Assembly: GCA_020029615.1 (NCBI GenBank)
Contig: JAIBJO010000002.1
Span: forward strand, 1-64,000
DNA from: Actinomycetota bacterium
GTDB taxonomy: Bacteria > Actinomycetota > Thermoleophilia > Gaiellales > Gaiellaceae
Direction of reading: 5' to 3'
Length of the DNA: 64,000 nucleotides
The position numbers were made by a program, and so were the translations under genes. Shown here piece by piece: positions 10,667 through 19,556 of this stretch (position 1 is its first letter; each line of letters begins with the position of its first letter). The notes under the pieces were generated by a model that had not been told where the DNA came from, made no database searches, and was given only the letters and a program-made list of their open reading frames with translations.

Positions 10667-10851
10667 CCGCGCGATCGCGAAGCATGTGGCCCTTCGTCTT
10701 GGCGCTCGGGGTGATCTTCGTCGCCCTCAACCTGATCCAGCTCGCGTTCCTCGACGGTGGCTGGCCTCAGATCGTCGGCATCCCGCTCGGGATAGCGCTC
10801 ATCGGCATCGCAGTCGCCAGAAAGCATGGCTGGAGCGGGGTGCGGAGCTGA
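10663..10851 (+). CDS. Small two-helix membrane protein within the dnaK operon
   Basis: 62 residues with two hydrophobic stretches (about 9-30 and 36-52) and a basic C-terminal end. It begins with GTG overlapping the dnaJ stop and ends in TGATG shared with hspR, so it is translated as part of the operon and is very likely a real gene. I do not recognise a family. A membrane peptide embedded between dnaJ and hspR is not part of the standard dnaK operon; a role in heat stress at the membrane is only a guess from position. Confidence 0.65.
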   Translation: MTARSRSMWPFVLALGVIFVALNLIQLAFLDGGWPQIVGIPLGIALIGIAVARKHGWSGVRS

Positions 10852-11216
10852 TGCCCGACCGTCCCCGGTACATGATCTCGGTGGCTGCCGAGCTCGTCGG
10901 AATGCACCCGCAGACGCTCCGGCTCTACGAGAGCAAGGGCCTGGTCCGGCCCGGACGCACGCCGGGTGGGACGCGGTTGTACTCGGACGCGGACGTCGAG
11001 CGGCTGCAGCTCATCCAGCGGCTCACGACGGAGCTCGGCCTCAATCTCGCCGGCGTCGAGCACGTGCTTCGACTCCAGGACGAGCTCAATCGGGCCCGCG
11101 CCCGGATGGAGCGCCTCGAGCGAGACCTGAAGGCGGAGATCGCGTCCGTGCACCGGTCCTACAAGCGCGAGCTGGTCCTCTACCGGGCGTCGCAACATCC
11201 TGCGAGGAGAGCGTAG
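10851..11216 (+). CDS. hspR: HspR, MerR-family heat-shock repressor
   Basis: Represses the dnaK operon by binding HAIR sites, with DnaK as co-repressor in Streptomyces. 121 residues: a MerR winged helix-turn-helix near 5-72 ([20 protein letters not shown] and G-G-T-R-L-Y-S), followed by a coiled coil with L-Q-D-E-L-N-R-A-R. The start overlaps the previous gene by one nucleotide. Being the fifth gene of the operon it presumably represses, it would be autoregulated. The stop TAG is the first part of a dispersed palindromic repeat. Confidence 0.93.
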   Translation: MPDRPRYMISVAAELVGMHPQTLRLYESKGLVRPGRTPGGTRLYSDADVERLQLIQRLTTELGLNLAGVEHVLRLQDELNRARARMERLERDLKAEIASVHRSYKRELVLYRASQHPARRA

Positions 11217-11236
11217 GGGCGAGGCTTGCCTCGCCC
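11214..11236. repeat. Dispersed stop-codon palindrome, copy 1
   Basis: TAG of hspR followed by GGGCGAGGC-TT-GCCTCGCCC, a 9-bp stem with a 2-nt loop. The same palindrome recurs after a GYD gene and twice after pyk. It fills most of the 29-bp gap between hspR and clpB. Confidence 0.75.
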
Positions 11237-11245
11237 TCGACGGAG

Positions 11246-13726
11246 ATGGACTTTCAGAAGCTGACACTCAAGAGCCAGGAGGCGGTCGCCGGCGCGCAGG
11301 AGCTGGCTCGGCGCTCGGGCAACCCCGAGCTGACGCCCGATCACCTCACGATCGCGCTGCTCGACCAGGAGCTGGCCAGAACTCTCTGTGAGCGGTCTGG
11401 CCATCAAGTCGCGAGCCTCCGCGCGGAGGCCGAGGCTCGACTCTCGACGCTGCCTCACATCCAGGGCGGAACCCAGCAGCCGACAGTCTCGGCCGCGCTC
11501 TCGCGAGTCCTCGACAGCGCGTTCGACGAGGCGAAGGCACTCGGCGACGACTATGTCTCGATCGAGCATCTTCTCCTTGCGCTCGACCTCGTCCAGCGCA
11601 CCAACCTCCTCGAAGCGCTGAAAGCGGTTCGAGGAGGCCAGAAGGTCACCTCGCAGGATCCGGAGGGCTCGTACCAGGCCCTCGAGAAGTACGGCCGCGA
11701 CCTCACGTCGCTCGCCGAGGCCGGGAAGCTCGATCCGGTCATCGGCCGCGACGAGGAAATCCGTCGCGTGATCCAGGTCCTCTCACGCAGGACGAAGAAC
11801 AACCCGGTTCTCATCGGCGAGCCCGGCGTCGGCAAGACGGCGATCGTCGAGGGCCTCGCGCAGCGCATCGTCGCGGGCGACGTCCCCGAAGGGTTGAAGG
11901 GCAAGCGGGTGTGGGCGCTCGATCTCGGCGCGCTGCTCGCCGGGGCGAAGTACCGCGGCGAGTTCGAGGAGCGGCTCAAGGCCGTGCTCGCGGAGATCCA
12001 GAGCGCGGCCGGCGAGATCGTCCTGTTCATCGACGAGCTGCACACGATCGTCGGTGCCGGCGCCGCCGAAGGCGCGGTCGACGCGGCCAACCTTCTCAAG
12101 CCGATGCTCGCGCGCGGCGAGCTGCGCGCGGTGGGAGCGACGACGCTCGACGAGTACCGCAAGCACATCGAGAAGGACGCCGCGCTCGAGCGGCGCTTCC
12201 AGCCGGTCTTCGTCGGCCAGCCGACGGTCGCCGACACGATCGCGATCCTGCGCGGGCTCAAGGAGCGCTACGAGGCCCACCACGGTGTCGAGATCAGGGA
12301 CTCCGCGCTCGTGGGTGCGGCGGTTCTCTCGGATCGGTATGTCTCCGACCGCTTCCTTCCCGACAAGGCCATCGACCTCGTCGACGAGGCGGCGTCGCGG
12401 CTGCGCATGGAGATCGACTCCTCGCCGGTCGAGCTCGACGAGGCGGAGCGCCGCGTTCGGCAGCTCGAGATCGAGCTCGCGGCGATGGCGAAAGAGGATT
12501 CCGTTACGCGGAATCCTCTCGTGAAGGAACTCGCCGATGCGAAGGCGGTGCGAGACGAGCTCGGCGCGCGCTGGTCGCGCGAGAAGGAAGGTTTGCAACG
12601 AGTCGCAGAGATCAAGCGCCAGCTCGACGAGCTACGCATGGAGGCCGAGCGGGAGGAGCGCCAGGGCAATCTCGCGCGGGTCGCCGAGATCCGCTACGGG
12701 ATCCTGCCCGGGCTGGAGGCGGAGCTCGCCGAGCGCGAAGGCCGTGTGGAGTCTCCCATGATCAAGGAGGAGGTCGACGAGGACGACATCGCGGCGGTCG
12801 TCGCATCGTGGACCGGCATCCCGGTCTCCAGGTTGCTGGAAGGCGAGGTCGAGAAGCTCATCCACATGGAAGAGCGGCTGCACCAGAGGGTCGTCGGCCA
12901 GGACTCCGCTGTCGAGGCCGTATCGAATGCGCTTCGCCGGGCCCGTTCCGGGCTGCAGGACCCCAATCGGCCGATCGGCTCGTTCGTCTTCCTCGGCCCG
13001 ACAGGGGTGGGGAAGACCGAGCTCGCCCGCGCGCTCGCCGAGTTCATGTTCGACGACGAGCGCGCACTCGTCAGGCTCGACATGTCCGAGTACCAGGAGC
13101 GACACACCGTCGCCCGTCTCGTCGGCGCCCCTCCCGGCTACGTCGGCTACGAAGAGGGCGGACAGCTCACCGAGGCGGTGCGGCGCCGTCCGTACGCCGT
13201 GCTCCTGCTCGACGAGATCGAGAAAGCGCACATGGAGGTCTTCGACGTCCTCCTCCAGCTTCTCGACGACGGTCGGTTGACCGACGGCCAGGGCCGCACG
13301 GTCGACTTCCGCAACACCGTGGTGATCATGACCTCGAACATCCGCTCCGCCAATGACCTGCGCGACCGCTTCCGACCGGAGTTCCTGAACCGGATCGACG
13401 AGGTCGTCACGTTCGAGGCGTTGAGCCGGGAGCAACTCGCCGACATCGTCGAGCTGCAGCTCGCCCGCCTGCGTGAGCGGCTCGCCGAACGCAAGGTCGC
13501 GCTCGAGCTGACGGACGCGGCGAAGGAGCTGATCGCAGACGTGGGCTGGGATCCCGCATACGGCGCCCGCCCGCTCAAGCGCGCGATCCAACGTCGACTC
13601 GAGAACCCGCTCGCACGCGAGCTGCTCGAGCGTCGTTTCGTCGAGGGAGACACCGTGCGTGTCGACGCCGTCGACGGTGAGCTCGCCTTCGAGCGCGCGG
13701 ACGTCGCGAGCTCGGCGATTGCCTGA
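11246..13726 (+). CDS. clpB: ATP-dependent disaggregase ClpB
   Basis: Hexameric Hsp100 unfoldase that rescues aggregated protein with DnaK. 826 residues, slightly short for the usual ~860. Order: Clp N domain 1-145; first AAA domain with G-E-P-G-V-G-K-T near 192 and L-F-I-D-E-L-H-T; coiled-coil middle domain about 395-525; second AAA domain with G-P-T-G-V-G-K-T near 585 and L-L-L-D-E-I-E-K; C-terminal domain with R-P-L-K-R. The segment between the second sensor (T-S-N-I) and F-L-N-R is shortened. The middle domain coding sequence holds a perfect hairpin. Last gene of the heat-shock operon. Confidence 0.97.
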   Translation: MDFQKLTLKSQEAVAGAQELARRSGNPELTPDHLTIALLDQELARTLCERSGHQVASLRAEAEARLSTLPHIQGGTQQPTVSAALSRVLDSAFDEAKALGDDYVSIEHLLLALDLVQRTNLLEALKAVRGGQKVTSQDPEGSYQALEKYGRDLTSLAEAGKLDPVIGRDEEIRRVIQVLSRRTKNNPVLIGEPGVGKTAIVEGLAQRIVAGDVPEGLKGKRVWALDLGALLAGAKYRGEFEERLKAVLAEIQSAAGEIVLFIDELHTIVGAGAAEGAVDAANLLKPMLARGELRAVGATTLDEYRKHIEKDAALERRFQPVFVGQPTVADTIAILRGLKERYEAHHGVEIRDSALVGAAVLSDRYVSDRFLPDKAIDLVDEAASRLRMEIDSSPVELDEAERRVRQLEIELAAMAKEDSVTRNPLVKELADAKAVRDELGARWSREKEGLQRVAEIKRQLDELRMEAEREERQGNLARVAEIRYGILPGLEAELAEREGRVESPMIKEEVDEDDIAAVVASWTGIPVSRLLEGEVEKLIHMEERLHQRVVGQDSAVEAVSNALRRARSGLQDPNRPIGSFVFLGPTGVGKTELARALAEFMFDDERALVRLDMSEYQERHTVARLVGAPPGYVGYEEGGQLTEAVRRRPYAVLLLDEIEKAHMEVFDVLLQLLDDGRLTDGQGRTVDFRNTVVIMTSNIRSANDLRDRFRPEFLNRIDEVVTFEALSREQLADIVELQLARLRERLAERKVALELTDAAKELIADVGWDPAYGARPLKRAIQRRLENPLARELLERRFVEGDTVRVDAVDGELAFERADVASSAIA
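12493..12519. repeat. Perfect inverted repeat inside clpB
   Basis: AGAGGATTCCG and CGGAATCCTCT form an 11-bp stem with a 5-nt loop. It encodes part of the ClpB middle domain (E-D-S-V-T-R-N-P-L). Its AT-richer composition stands out from the surrounding codons. Confidence 0.55.
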
Positions 13727-13729
13727 CCA

Positions 13730-14122
13730 TTACGGGACGTCTGCGAAGTACTCTGCCGGTCCCGTCTCGGGCGGAGCGCCGTTGATGAAGAGGACGAGCT
13801 CTTCGGTGCCCTGATTGCGCAGCTGCAGGATCGTCCCGGGCTGCACGACGACCACACCCCCACGCTCGAGCTGGTGGCGTTCGGGCGGCTCGCCGAGGTC
13901 GACGGTCAGCGTCCCCTCGAGAACGATGAAGACCTCCTCCTGAACGCTCTCGGCGTGGCGCTTGCCGCGGGCTCCGGGCGGGTAGCGCCAGATGTTGGCG
14001 CGCGAGCGCGTCATCGCGTCGGAGAGTCGCGCGATTGCCCTGCCGCTGTCGTCGCCGCGAGGCTCCCATTCGAGCTCGGAGTGCTGGAAGACGGTGTATC
14101 CCACATTGCCAGTATCCCCCAT
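13730..14122 (-). CDS. Single-domain cupin protein
   Basis: 130 residues forming one cupin barrel: P-G-A-R-G-K-R-H-A-E-S-V-Q-E-E-V-F-I-V-L-E-G-type first motif (written in parts: G-K-R-H, then E-E-V-F-I-V-L-E-G) and the second motif around V-Q-P-G-T-I-L-Q-L-R-N. The first motif keeps one His and the Glu pair of a metal site. Such small cupins act as isomerases, dioxygenases or sugar/ligand binders and cannot be assigned by sequence alone. It converges on clpB with only 3 nt between stops and is divergent from the large regulator gene. Confidence 0.75.
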   Translation of the reverse strand: MGDTGNVGYTVFQHSELEWEPRGDDSGRAIARLSDAMTRSRANIWRYPPGARGKRHAESVQEEVFIVLEGTLTVDLGEPPERHQLERGGVVVVQPGTILQLRNQGTEELVLFINGAPPETGPAEYFADVP

Positions 14123-14159
14123 CGATCCCCGGCCGGTGGAAGTGGCTCGTGCCGAGGCA

Positions 14160-14165
14160 TACGAT
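14160..14165 (+). promoter_or_regulatory. -10 element for the LuxR-type regulator
   Basis: TACGAT ends 9 nt before the ATG. There is no Shine-Dalgarno sequence in the gap, so the transcript is probably leaderless. Confidence 0.4.
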
Positions 14166-14174
14166 CGCCGGGCC

Positions 14175-17000
14175 ATGACGGAAATCGTCGGCCGGGACGT
14201 TGAGCTCGCCGCGTTGCAGGACTTCATCGCCGGTGTCCCGAAAGGCGCGTCGGCGCTGGCCCTCGAGGGCGAGGCCGGCATGGGGAAGACGACGCTCTGG
14301 ACAGCCGGAGTCGCCGCTGGCGCCGAGCGTGGGCTCCTCGTCCTTCAGGCACGGCCATCCGAGAGCGAGACGGCGCTTTCGTTCGCCGCTCTTGGAGACC
14401 TGCTCGACCACGCGCTCGAACGAGCACTTACTCCGTTGCCCGAAGGGCAGAGGCGCGCTCTCTCTCGCGCGCTCGTCCTCGAGGAAGCAGGCGGCTCGGC
14501 GCCCGATCCACACGCCGTCGGAGTCGCGGTGCTCAACGCGCTGCGAGCGATCGCCGATGACAGCCCGATCGTGCTTGCCATCGACGATGTGCAGTGGCTC
14601 GATGCCGCATCGGCGGCCGCTCTCGTCTATGCAGCGCGCCGGTTGCGAGACGAGCCGGTGGGCATACTCCTCGCGCGACGGGTGCAGGTGGAGAGCTCGC
14701 TGGTCTCGGAGATACGGCGATCGCTGCCCCTCGGACGCTTCCACGAGGTCGACGTCGGCCCGCTCGAGCTCGGCGCTCTGCATCGCGTCGTCGACGATCA
14801 CTTGGGCGTTGCGTTGCCGCGCCCGCTCCTGGCCGAAGTGCATCAAGCGTCGGGTGGGAACCCGTTCTATGCGCTCGAGATCGTCCGAACGCTTCGCCGC
14901 AACGAGACCTCGGTCGAGGCAGGAAGACCGCTTCCTGTACCCGACTCCCTCCATGACCTCGTCCATGGGCGCCTGTCCGCCTTGTCCCCCGAGAGTCAGG
15001 ACTTCCTGGCTGCCGCGTCGGCACATGCCCACCCGACGATCTCGATCACCGAGGCCGCGTCCGGAGTAGGGCGCAGCGCCGGGCTGGCACCGGCGCTCGA
15101 GGCCGGCATCGTCGAGCTCGACGGAAACCGCATCCGCTTCTCGCATCCGCTGCTCGCGGCAGGTGCATACGACATCTCGGCGCCGCTGCGTCGCCGAGAG
15201 ATTCACACTCGACTTGCCGAACTCCTCGAGGATCCGGAGGCACGTGCCTGGCAGCTCGCGGCGTCCGTCGACGAGCCGGACGTGAGCGTCGCCGTCGCGC
15301 TCGAGGCGGCTGCCGAGCACGCGCGAGCTCGAGGTGCGCCGCGGCCGGCTGCGCTCCTCCTCGACCGTGCGAGCGAGCTGACCCCCGGCGACCTCCCCGA
15401 CGAGTCCGTCAGACGCACCGTCGAAGCCGCCTACCTGCACTACGAGTCCGGAGACTCCCGAAGCGCAGAGGCACATGTCCGAGCCGTCATCGACCCGTCA
15501 GTTGCGGGTCCGCAGAGGGCGAGGGCGCTTTGGGTACTGGCGCGCATCCGCACCTACGAAGCACCCGCTGAAGCGGTCGCCCTCTTCCTTCAGCTCGTGG
15601 ACGAGGCAGAGGGCGACCGAGAGATGCTCGCGGTCGCCCACGAGGGGGTCGCGTCGGCTCTCCTCTGGCTGGCGGAGCGCTACGAGGACGTCGCCCGGCA
15701 CGGGGAGGCCGCGTTCTCGCTCGCGCTCGAGCTCGGCGACGATGCGCTCGCCGGAGATGCGCTCGTGCATCAGCTCTTGGCCGAGGCGTGGCTGGGCAGG
15801 TCGAGCGCAAGCGCGACTGCCGAGAGAGCGCTCGCACTTCAGGGGGCCACGGCCGACCGCCGGCTCCTGGACCAGCCTCTGGTGGCACTCGTCCAGTACT
15901 GGTTGTGGATCGACCAGCCGGAGCTGGCCCGCGAGTCGCTGGTCGACATGCTTCGACGCGCTCGCGAACTGGGCGACGAGAGCTCGCGGCCGTACGTCCT
16001 GTACCTGCTCGCTCAGGTCGAGCACCTCATCGGCAACCTCGAGAGCGCCCTTGACTGCGCCCGCGAGGGTCAGGAAGCGGCGGAGCAGTCCGGCCAGCCG
16101 CTGTACGCCGTGTACAACCTTGCCCTCGAGAGTCTCGTCGAAGGTCGTCCGGAGCAGGCAAGAGAAGCGGCTCGCCGAGCCGCCGAGCTGATGCCCGCGG
16201 GAGGCGGCGAGTCCGGGATGCTGGCTGCCTCAGTCCTCGGCCACCTCGAGCTCGCGCTCGAGAATCCCAAGGCGGTTGTGGCGTGCCTCGACCCAAAGGT
16301 CGCGCTCGTCCTCCGGGAAGGCCTCGGCGAGCCGGCAGCGATCCGCTTCGTCGTCGACCACATCGAGGCCCTCGTCGAGCTCGGACGGGGGGCCGAGGCC
16401 GAGGGGCTCCTCGACTGGTACGAGGGTAACGCGCGACGGCTCGTGAGGGCATCGGCGCTCGCCAACTGCCTGCGATGTCGCGGGCTGCTCGCTGCCTCCG
16501 AGGGGCGGCTCGACGAAGCAGTTTCGGCCTTCGAAGAGGCTCTGACGTGGCATACGAAGGTCGAGCTGCCGCTCGACCGCGGCCGCACGCTGCTCGCGCT
16601 CGGTGCGGCGCAGCGGCGGATGAAGCGCAAACGCGAGGCGCGCGAGACGCTCGAGGAGGCGCTCGGGGTCTTCGAGCGAATCGGCGCAGCTCTCTGGGCT
16701 GAGCGTGCGCGAGCCGAGTTGCGTCGCATCAGTGGGCGCGCCGCCATACCGGGCGCCCTCACCCCGGCCGAGGAGCGCGTCGCCGCCCTCGTCGCCGAGG
16801 GAAAGACAAACCGCGAGGTGGCAGCTGCGCTCTTTCTCTCCGAGCGGACCGTCGAAGGCCATCTCTCGCACGTCTTCGGGAAGCTCGGCGTCAGGAACCG
16901 CAGCGAGCTCGCCCCCGCGCTCGCCTCCCGCCAAACACAGGGGGTCATCGCGTCAAAACCGGGGGACTCGCCCGTTTCAACAGAGCCCGTCGCTCCCTAG
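14175..17000 (+). CDS. Large ATP-binding LuxR-family transcriptional regulator (LAL type)
   Basis: 941 residues. N-terminal AAA/STAND-like ATPase with Walker A G-E-A-G-M-G-K-T-T at 32-40 and Walker B V-L-A-I-D-D-V-Q-W-L-D near 136; a long alpha-helical TPR-like middle (about 400-850); and a C-terminal LuxR helix-turn-helix near 857-925 (L-T-P-A-E-E-R-V-A-A-L-V and N-R-E-V-A-A-A-L-F-L-S-E-R-T-V-E-G-H). LAL regulators bind an inducer in the helical part and activate transcription. The RDHGDA repeat gene starts 51 bp downstream in the same direction and is the nearest possible target. The inducer is unknown. Confidence 0.9.
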   Translation: MTEIVGRDVELAALQDFIAGVPKGASALALEGEAGMGKTTLWTAGVAAGAERGLLVLQARPSESETALSFAALGDLLDHALERALTPLPEGQRRALSRALVLEEAGGSAPDPHAVGVAVLNALRAIADDSPIVLAIDDVQWLDAASAAALVYAARRLRDEPVGILLARRVQVESSLVSEIRRSLPLGRFHEVDVGPLELGALHRVVDDHLGVALPRPLLAEVHQASGGNPFYALEIVRTLRRNETSVEAGRPLPVPDSLHDLVHGRLSALSPESQDFLAAASAHAHPTISITEAASGVGRSAGLAPALEAGIVELDGNRIRFSHPLLAAGAYDISAPLRRREIHTRLAELLEDPEARAWQLAASVDEPDVSVAVALEAAAEHARARGAPRPAALLLDRASELTPGDLPDESVRRTVEAAYLHYESGDSRSAEAHVRAVIDPSVAGPQRARALWVLARIRTYEAPAEAVALFLQLVDEAEGDREMLAVAHEGVASALLWLAERYEDVARHGEAAFSLALELGDDALAGDALVHQLLAEAWLGRSSASATAERALALQGATADRRLLDQPLVALVQYWLWIDQPELARESLVDMLRRARELGDESSRPYVLYLLAQVEHLIGNLESALDCAREGQEAAEQSGQPLYAVYNLALESLVEGRPEQAREAARRAAELMPAGGGESGMLAASVLGHLELALENPKAVVACLDPKVALVLREGLGEPAAIRFVVDHIEALVELGRGAEAEGLLDWYEGNARRLVRASALANCLRCRGLLAASEGRLDEAVSAFEEALTWHTKVELPLDRGRTLLALGAAQRRMKRKREARETLEEALGVFERIGAALWAERARAELRRISGRAAIPGALTPAEERVAALVAEGKTNREVAAALFLSERTVEGHLSHVFGKLGVRNRSELAPALASRQTQGVIASKPGDSPVSTEPVAP

Positions 17001-17051
17001 CCTCGTTGCAGGTGGTCAGGAAGGCCACCAGGAGCAGAAGGAGGAGGAGCG

Positions 17052-17789
17052 ATGACCCCGAGAATCCTCACCACTACAGCACTCGTCGGTGCTGCATTCG
17101 CGCTCGTCGTCCCCGCGGCGTGGGCAAGCGGAGAGCCGGTTCGCGACCACGGCGACGCAACAGACGCGAGGCTCGCGGCCCGGCCGTCGCCGCAAGTCAT
17201 CGTCCGCGACCACGGCGACGCGACGCAGGCGAAGCTCGCCGCCCGGCCGTCGGCACAAGTCATCGTCCGAGACCACGGCGACGCGACACAGGCGAAGCTC
17301 GCGGCCCGGCCGTCACCGCTCGTCGTCGTCCGCAACCACGGCGATGCCACGGATGCCAGGCTCGCAGTCCGGCCGTCGCCGCAAGTGATCATGCGCGACC
17401 ACGGCGACGCGATGGCCGCGAAGCTGGTTTTCCAGTCGCAGCCCGTGGAGATCGTCCGTGACAACGGCGATGCCAACGCGGCGAGGCTGGCGCCTCAGCC
17501 GCAGGCATCGAGAGCCGTCGAGATCGTGCGCGACCACGGCGACGCTACGGCAGCGAAGCTGGGGCTGCAGTTGTCACCCGTCATCGTCCGCGACCACGGC
17601 GATGCGTCCGACGCGAAGCTCGCGCTCCAGGCGCAGCCGGAGTCGCTCCCCGTGGCGTCGTCCTCGACGACGACGGGCAGCGACATCGACTGGTCGCAGC
17701 TCGGGATCGGGTTCGGACTCGGCGTGTTCCTCGTCGCCGGCGTGATCTTCGCGTTCCGCTTCACTCGGAGCCGCACGTTGGCTCACTGA
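17052..17789 (+). CDS. Secreted, membrane-anchored RDHGDA-repeat protein
   Basis: 245 residues: an N-terminal signal peptide (cut near A-W-A/S-G at 26), then eight copies of a 20-24 residue unit starting R-D-H-G-D-A and continuing x-x-A-K-L-A-x-x-P-S-P-x-V-I-V, then a Ser/Thr linker, one transmembrane helix near 216-237 and a short basic tail. The topology is that of an exported protein held by its C terminus. The R-D-H-G-D-A core is nearly invariant (variants R-N-H, R-D-N) while the rest drifts, which suggests the core does something specific, perhaps metal or ligand binding by its His and Asp residues. I do not recognise the family. AAGGAGGAG precedes the ATG, and a strong terminator follows. 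Confidence 0.8.
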   Translation: MTPRILTTTALVGAAFALVVPAAWASGEPVRDHGDATDARLAARPSPQVIVRDHGDATQAKLAARPSAQVIVRDHGDATQAKLAARPSPLVVVRNHGDATDARLAVRPSPQVIMRDHGDAMAAKLVFQSQPVEIVRDNGDANAARLAPQPQASRAVEIVRDHGDATAAKLGLQLSPVIVRDHGDASDAKLALQAQPESLPVASSSTTTGSDIDWSQLGIGFGLGVFLVAGVIFAFRFTRSRTLAH

Positions 17790-17803
17790 TGTGGTCGCCG
17801 ATC

Positions 17804-17850
17804 GACCCCAGCGCCGGTGGCCGCCTGGAGCGGCCATCGGCGCTGGGGTC
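17804..17850 (+). terminator. Strong hairpin after the RDHGDA-repeat gene
   Basis: Two 20-nt arms (GACCCCAGCGCCGG... with ...CGGCGCTGGGGTC) pair fully apart from one G-T wobble, with a 7-nt loop, followed by GGTTTAC. This is the longest stem in the window and supports starting the next gene downstream of it at 17867. Confidence 0.75.
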
Positions 17851-17866
17851 GGTTTACTACCCGGAG

Positions 17867-18310
17867 ATGGGGCTCTCGCCGAAGCCGTACAGGCGAAGTT
17901 ACTGGCGTCGAGCCTTCAACTCGCTCGTGCGCCCGCTCGCGCGAGCGGGGCTGACGGGCCCGCGCACGCACCTCCTCACCGTGCCCGGGCGGAATACCGG
18001 GAAGCTCTGGTCGACCCCTGTCTCGATCGTGAACGAGGGAGGGGAGCGTTGGCTTGTTGCTCCGTACGGCGACCGCAACTGGGTTAGAAATGCACGCGCG
18101 GCGGGCTGGGTGGAGCTTCGACGTGGCCGCAGCCGTGAGCGCATCGCCGTCGTCGAGCTCTCCGCGGAGGAGGCCGTGCCGGTACTACGCGAGTACTACC
18201 TTCGCGGTCGCGTCACACGGCCGTTCTTCGACGTCACGCTGGGCTCCGCGGATGAGGAATGGCTTGCCGAGGCGCCACTTCATCCCGTCTTTCGCCTGAT
18301 CGCATCATGA
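17867..18310 (+). CDS. Nitroreductase/deazaflavin-dependent oxidoreductase family protein
   Basis: 147 residues resembling the DUF385/F420-dependent nitroreductase (Ddn-like) group: an N-terminal segment R-P-L-A-R-A-G-L-T-G, then H-L-L-T-V-P-G-R-N-T-G-K-L-W-S-T-P-V, then V-A-P-Y-G-D-R-N-W-V-R-N-A-R-A-A-G that binds the F420 or flavin phosphate end. Members reduce quinones, nitro compounds or unsaturated ketones using F420H2, or bind heme or FAD. The ATG lies just after a long terminator stem, so upstream codons are unlikely to be translated. Substrate unknown. Confidence 0.78.
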   Translation: MGLSPKPYRRSYWRRAFNSLVRPLARAGLTGPRTHLLTVPGRNTGKLWSTPVSIVNEGGERWLVAPYGDRNWVRNARAAGWVELRRGRSRERIAVVELSAEEAVPVLREYYLRGRVTRPFFDVTLGSADEEWLAEAPLHPVFRLIAS

Positions 18311-18320
18311 TGTGGCAGTC

Positions 18321-18860
18321 ATGCTTCTCGTTGCCGCGACCGACCTCGAGCTCTGCGGGCATCCGGGCCTGGTCTGCGGTGTCGGACCGGTCGAGGCAGC
18401 TGCTGCCGTTGCCCGTGAGCTCGCCCTGCGTCCGCCGTCGGCCGTGATTCACGTCGGGATTGCCGGCGCGCACGGGATAACACCCGGAGGGCTCGTCATC
18501 GGAAGCGAGGCCGTCTACTCCGACATCTCGGCCGAGATCCCCGTCATCGAGCGGATCGAGCCGGACAGCGAGCTTCTCGCATCGATTCGCGCGGCGCTAC
18601 CCGAGGCGCTCGTGCTCCCGATCGGCACCAGTGCCTCGGTCGGAGGGTCGGCTCGAGACGTGCACCACGGCCCGCGGGTGGAGGCGATGGAGGGCTTCTC
18701 GGTTCTCCGTGCGTGTGCGCTCGCGGAGGTTCCCGCGATCGAGGTGCGGGCGATCTCGAACGAGCTCTCGGAAGGCGACCGTTCGCGCTGGAGGATCGGT
18801 CGTGCGCTCGAGGCGATCTCGGACGCGCTACCCCGGCTCCTGGCCGCCGCTCCGCAGTAG
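18321..18860 (+). CDS. Futalosine hydrolase-like nucleosidase
   Basis: 179 residues of the MTA/SAH nucleosidase fold, short like MqnB. Features are L-V-A-A-T-D-L-E-L at the start, G-V-G-P-V-E-A-A, V-G-I-A-G-A-H-G (purine site), a region with E-A-M-E-G-F-S-V (catalytic Glu/Met-Glu) and the end V-R-A-I-S-N-E-L-S-E-G-D-R-S-R-W that recalls futalosine hydrolases. MqnB cleaves futalosine in the alternative menaquinone pathway; other mqn genes are not in the window, so another nucleosidase role is possible. GTG 18312 is an alternative start. Confidence 0.7.
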   Translation: MLLVAATDLELCGHPGLVCGVGPVEAAAAVARELALRPPSAVIHVGIAGAHGITPGGLVIGSEAVYSDISAEIPVIERIEPDSELLASIRAALPEALVLPIGTSASVGGSARDVHHGPRVEAMEGFSVLRACALAEVPAIEVRAISNELSEGDRSRWRIGRALEAISDALPRLLAAAPQ

Positions 18861-18871
18861 CGTTCGGCCGC

Positions 18872-19555
18872 ATGGCCCGTGGGCGAGAGTCGAAGCGGGA
18901 GCTCCCGCCGCCGCTTCCTCCGGAGAAGCGCACGGTCGGCCAGCTCGTCGCCGAGTCGATTCGCCTGTACGGCCAGAACTTCGTTCGGGCGCTGCCTCTC
19001 GGGGTCGTCGTCGCCGTGATCAACCAGCTCACGGCCGGCGTCGCTCGGCCGTTGGTCACGGGCGTCCTGCTCGTGACGGCCCCCGTGTTCGCCTTGTCCT
19101 ACGCGTACGCCGCGCGCCTCATGAGCGGCGAGGGCGTCCCGCGTCGATCGTGGCTCGTCGCCCTCGGCGCCGGCTCGTTGACGTTCCTGCCTGCGGCATT
19201 CTTCTTTCCGTGGTTCGCGCTGGTCAGCGTGTTCTGGCTCGCGCTGATCGGCCTTGCGGTGCCGGCCGCGATGATCGAGCGCACGTCGTTCTCGGACTCG
19301 CTTCGCCGGGGGGTCGAGCTCGGCCGTGCCGACTACGTCCACGCTGTGGGCTCGCTCGCGACCCTGGTAATCCTGTTCTTCCTGATGCGCTTCGGCCTTG
19401 CGCTGCTGCTCGAGTCGCAGGCCGACAACACGGTGAGGACCGCGATCTTCCTTGCGGACACGGTCCTCGCGCCGCTGCTCTTCCTCGGCAGCGCGATCCT
19501 GTACGTCGACCAGGAGGCTCGGTTACGCTCGCGCGGCCAGCAATCGAAGGAGTGA
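18872..19555 (+). CDS. Multi-pass membrane protein of unknown function
   Basis: 227 residues: a charged, Pro-rich N terminus, then V-A-E-S-I-R-L-Y-G-Q-N-F and about six hydrophobic segments. The pattern (S-I-x-L-Y-x-x-N-F followed by helices) is common in uncharacterised actinobacterial membrane proteins near other housekeeping genes; I know no function. TAGCGT, overlapping the previous stop codon, lies 8 nt before the ATG and could be its own -10 element. It is followed after 1 nt by the GYD gene, so the two are co-transcribed. Confidence 0.65.
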   Translation: MARGRESKRELPPPLPPEKRTVGQLVAESIRLYGQNFVRALPLGVVVAVINQLTAGVARPLVTGVLLVTAPVFALSYAYAARLMSGEGVPRRSWLVALGAGSLTFLPAAFFFPWFALVSVFWLALIGLAVPAAMIERTSFSDSLRRGVELGRADYVHAVGSLATLVILFFLMRFGLALLLESQADNTVRTAIFLADTVLAPLLFLGSAILYVDQEARLRSRGQQSKE

Positions 19556-19556
19556 C

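Noticed and set aside
11911-13356. 481-codon plus-strand frame inside clpB
   Set aside because: Very Arg-rich, out of frame with the certain clpB; a GC-driven shadow.
17140-17640. Regular DNA repeat that could be taken for a CRISPR array
   Set aside because: The periodic unit is about 60 nt, stays in frame and encodes the R-D-H-G-D-A repeats; there are no unique spacers.
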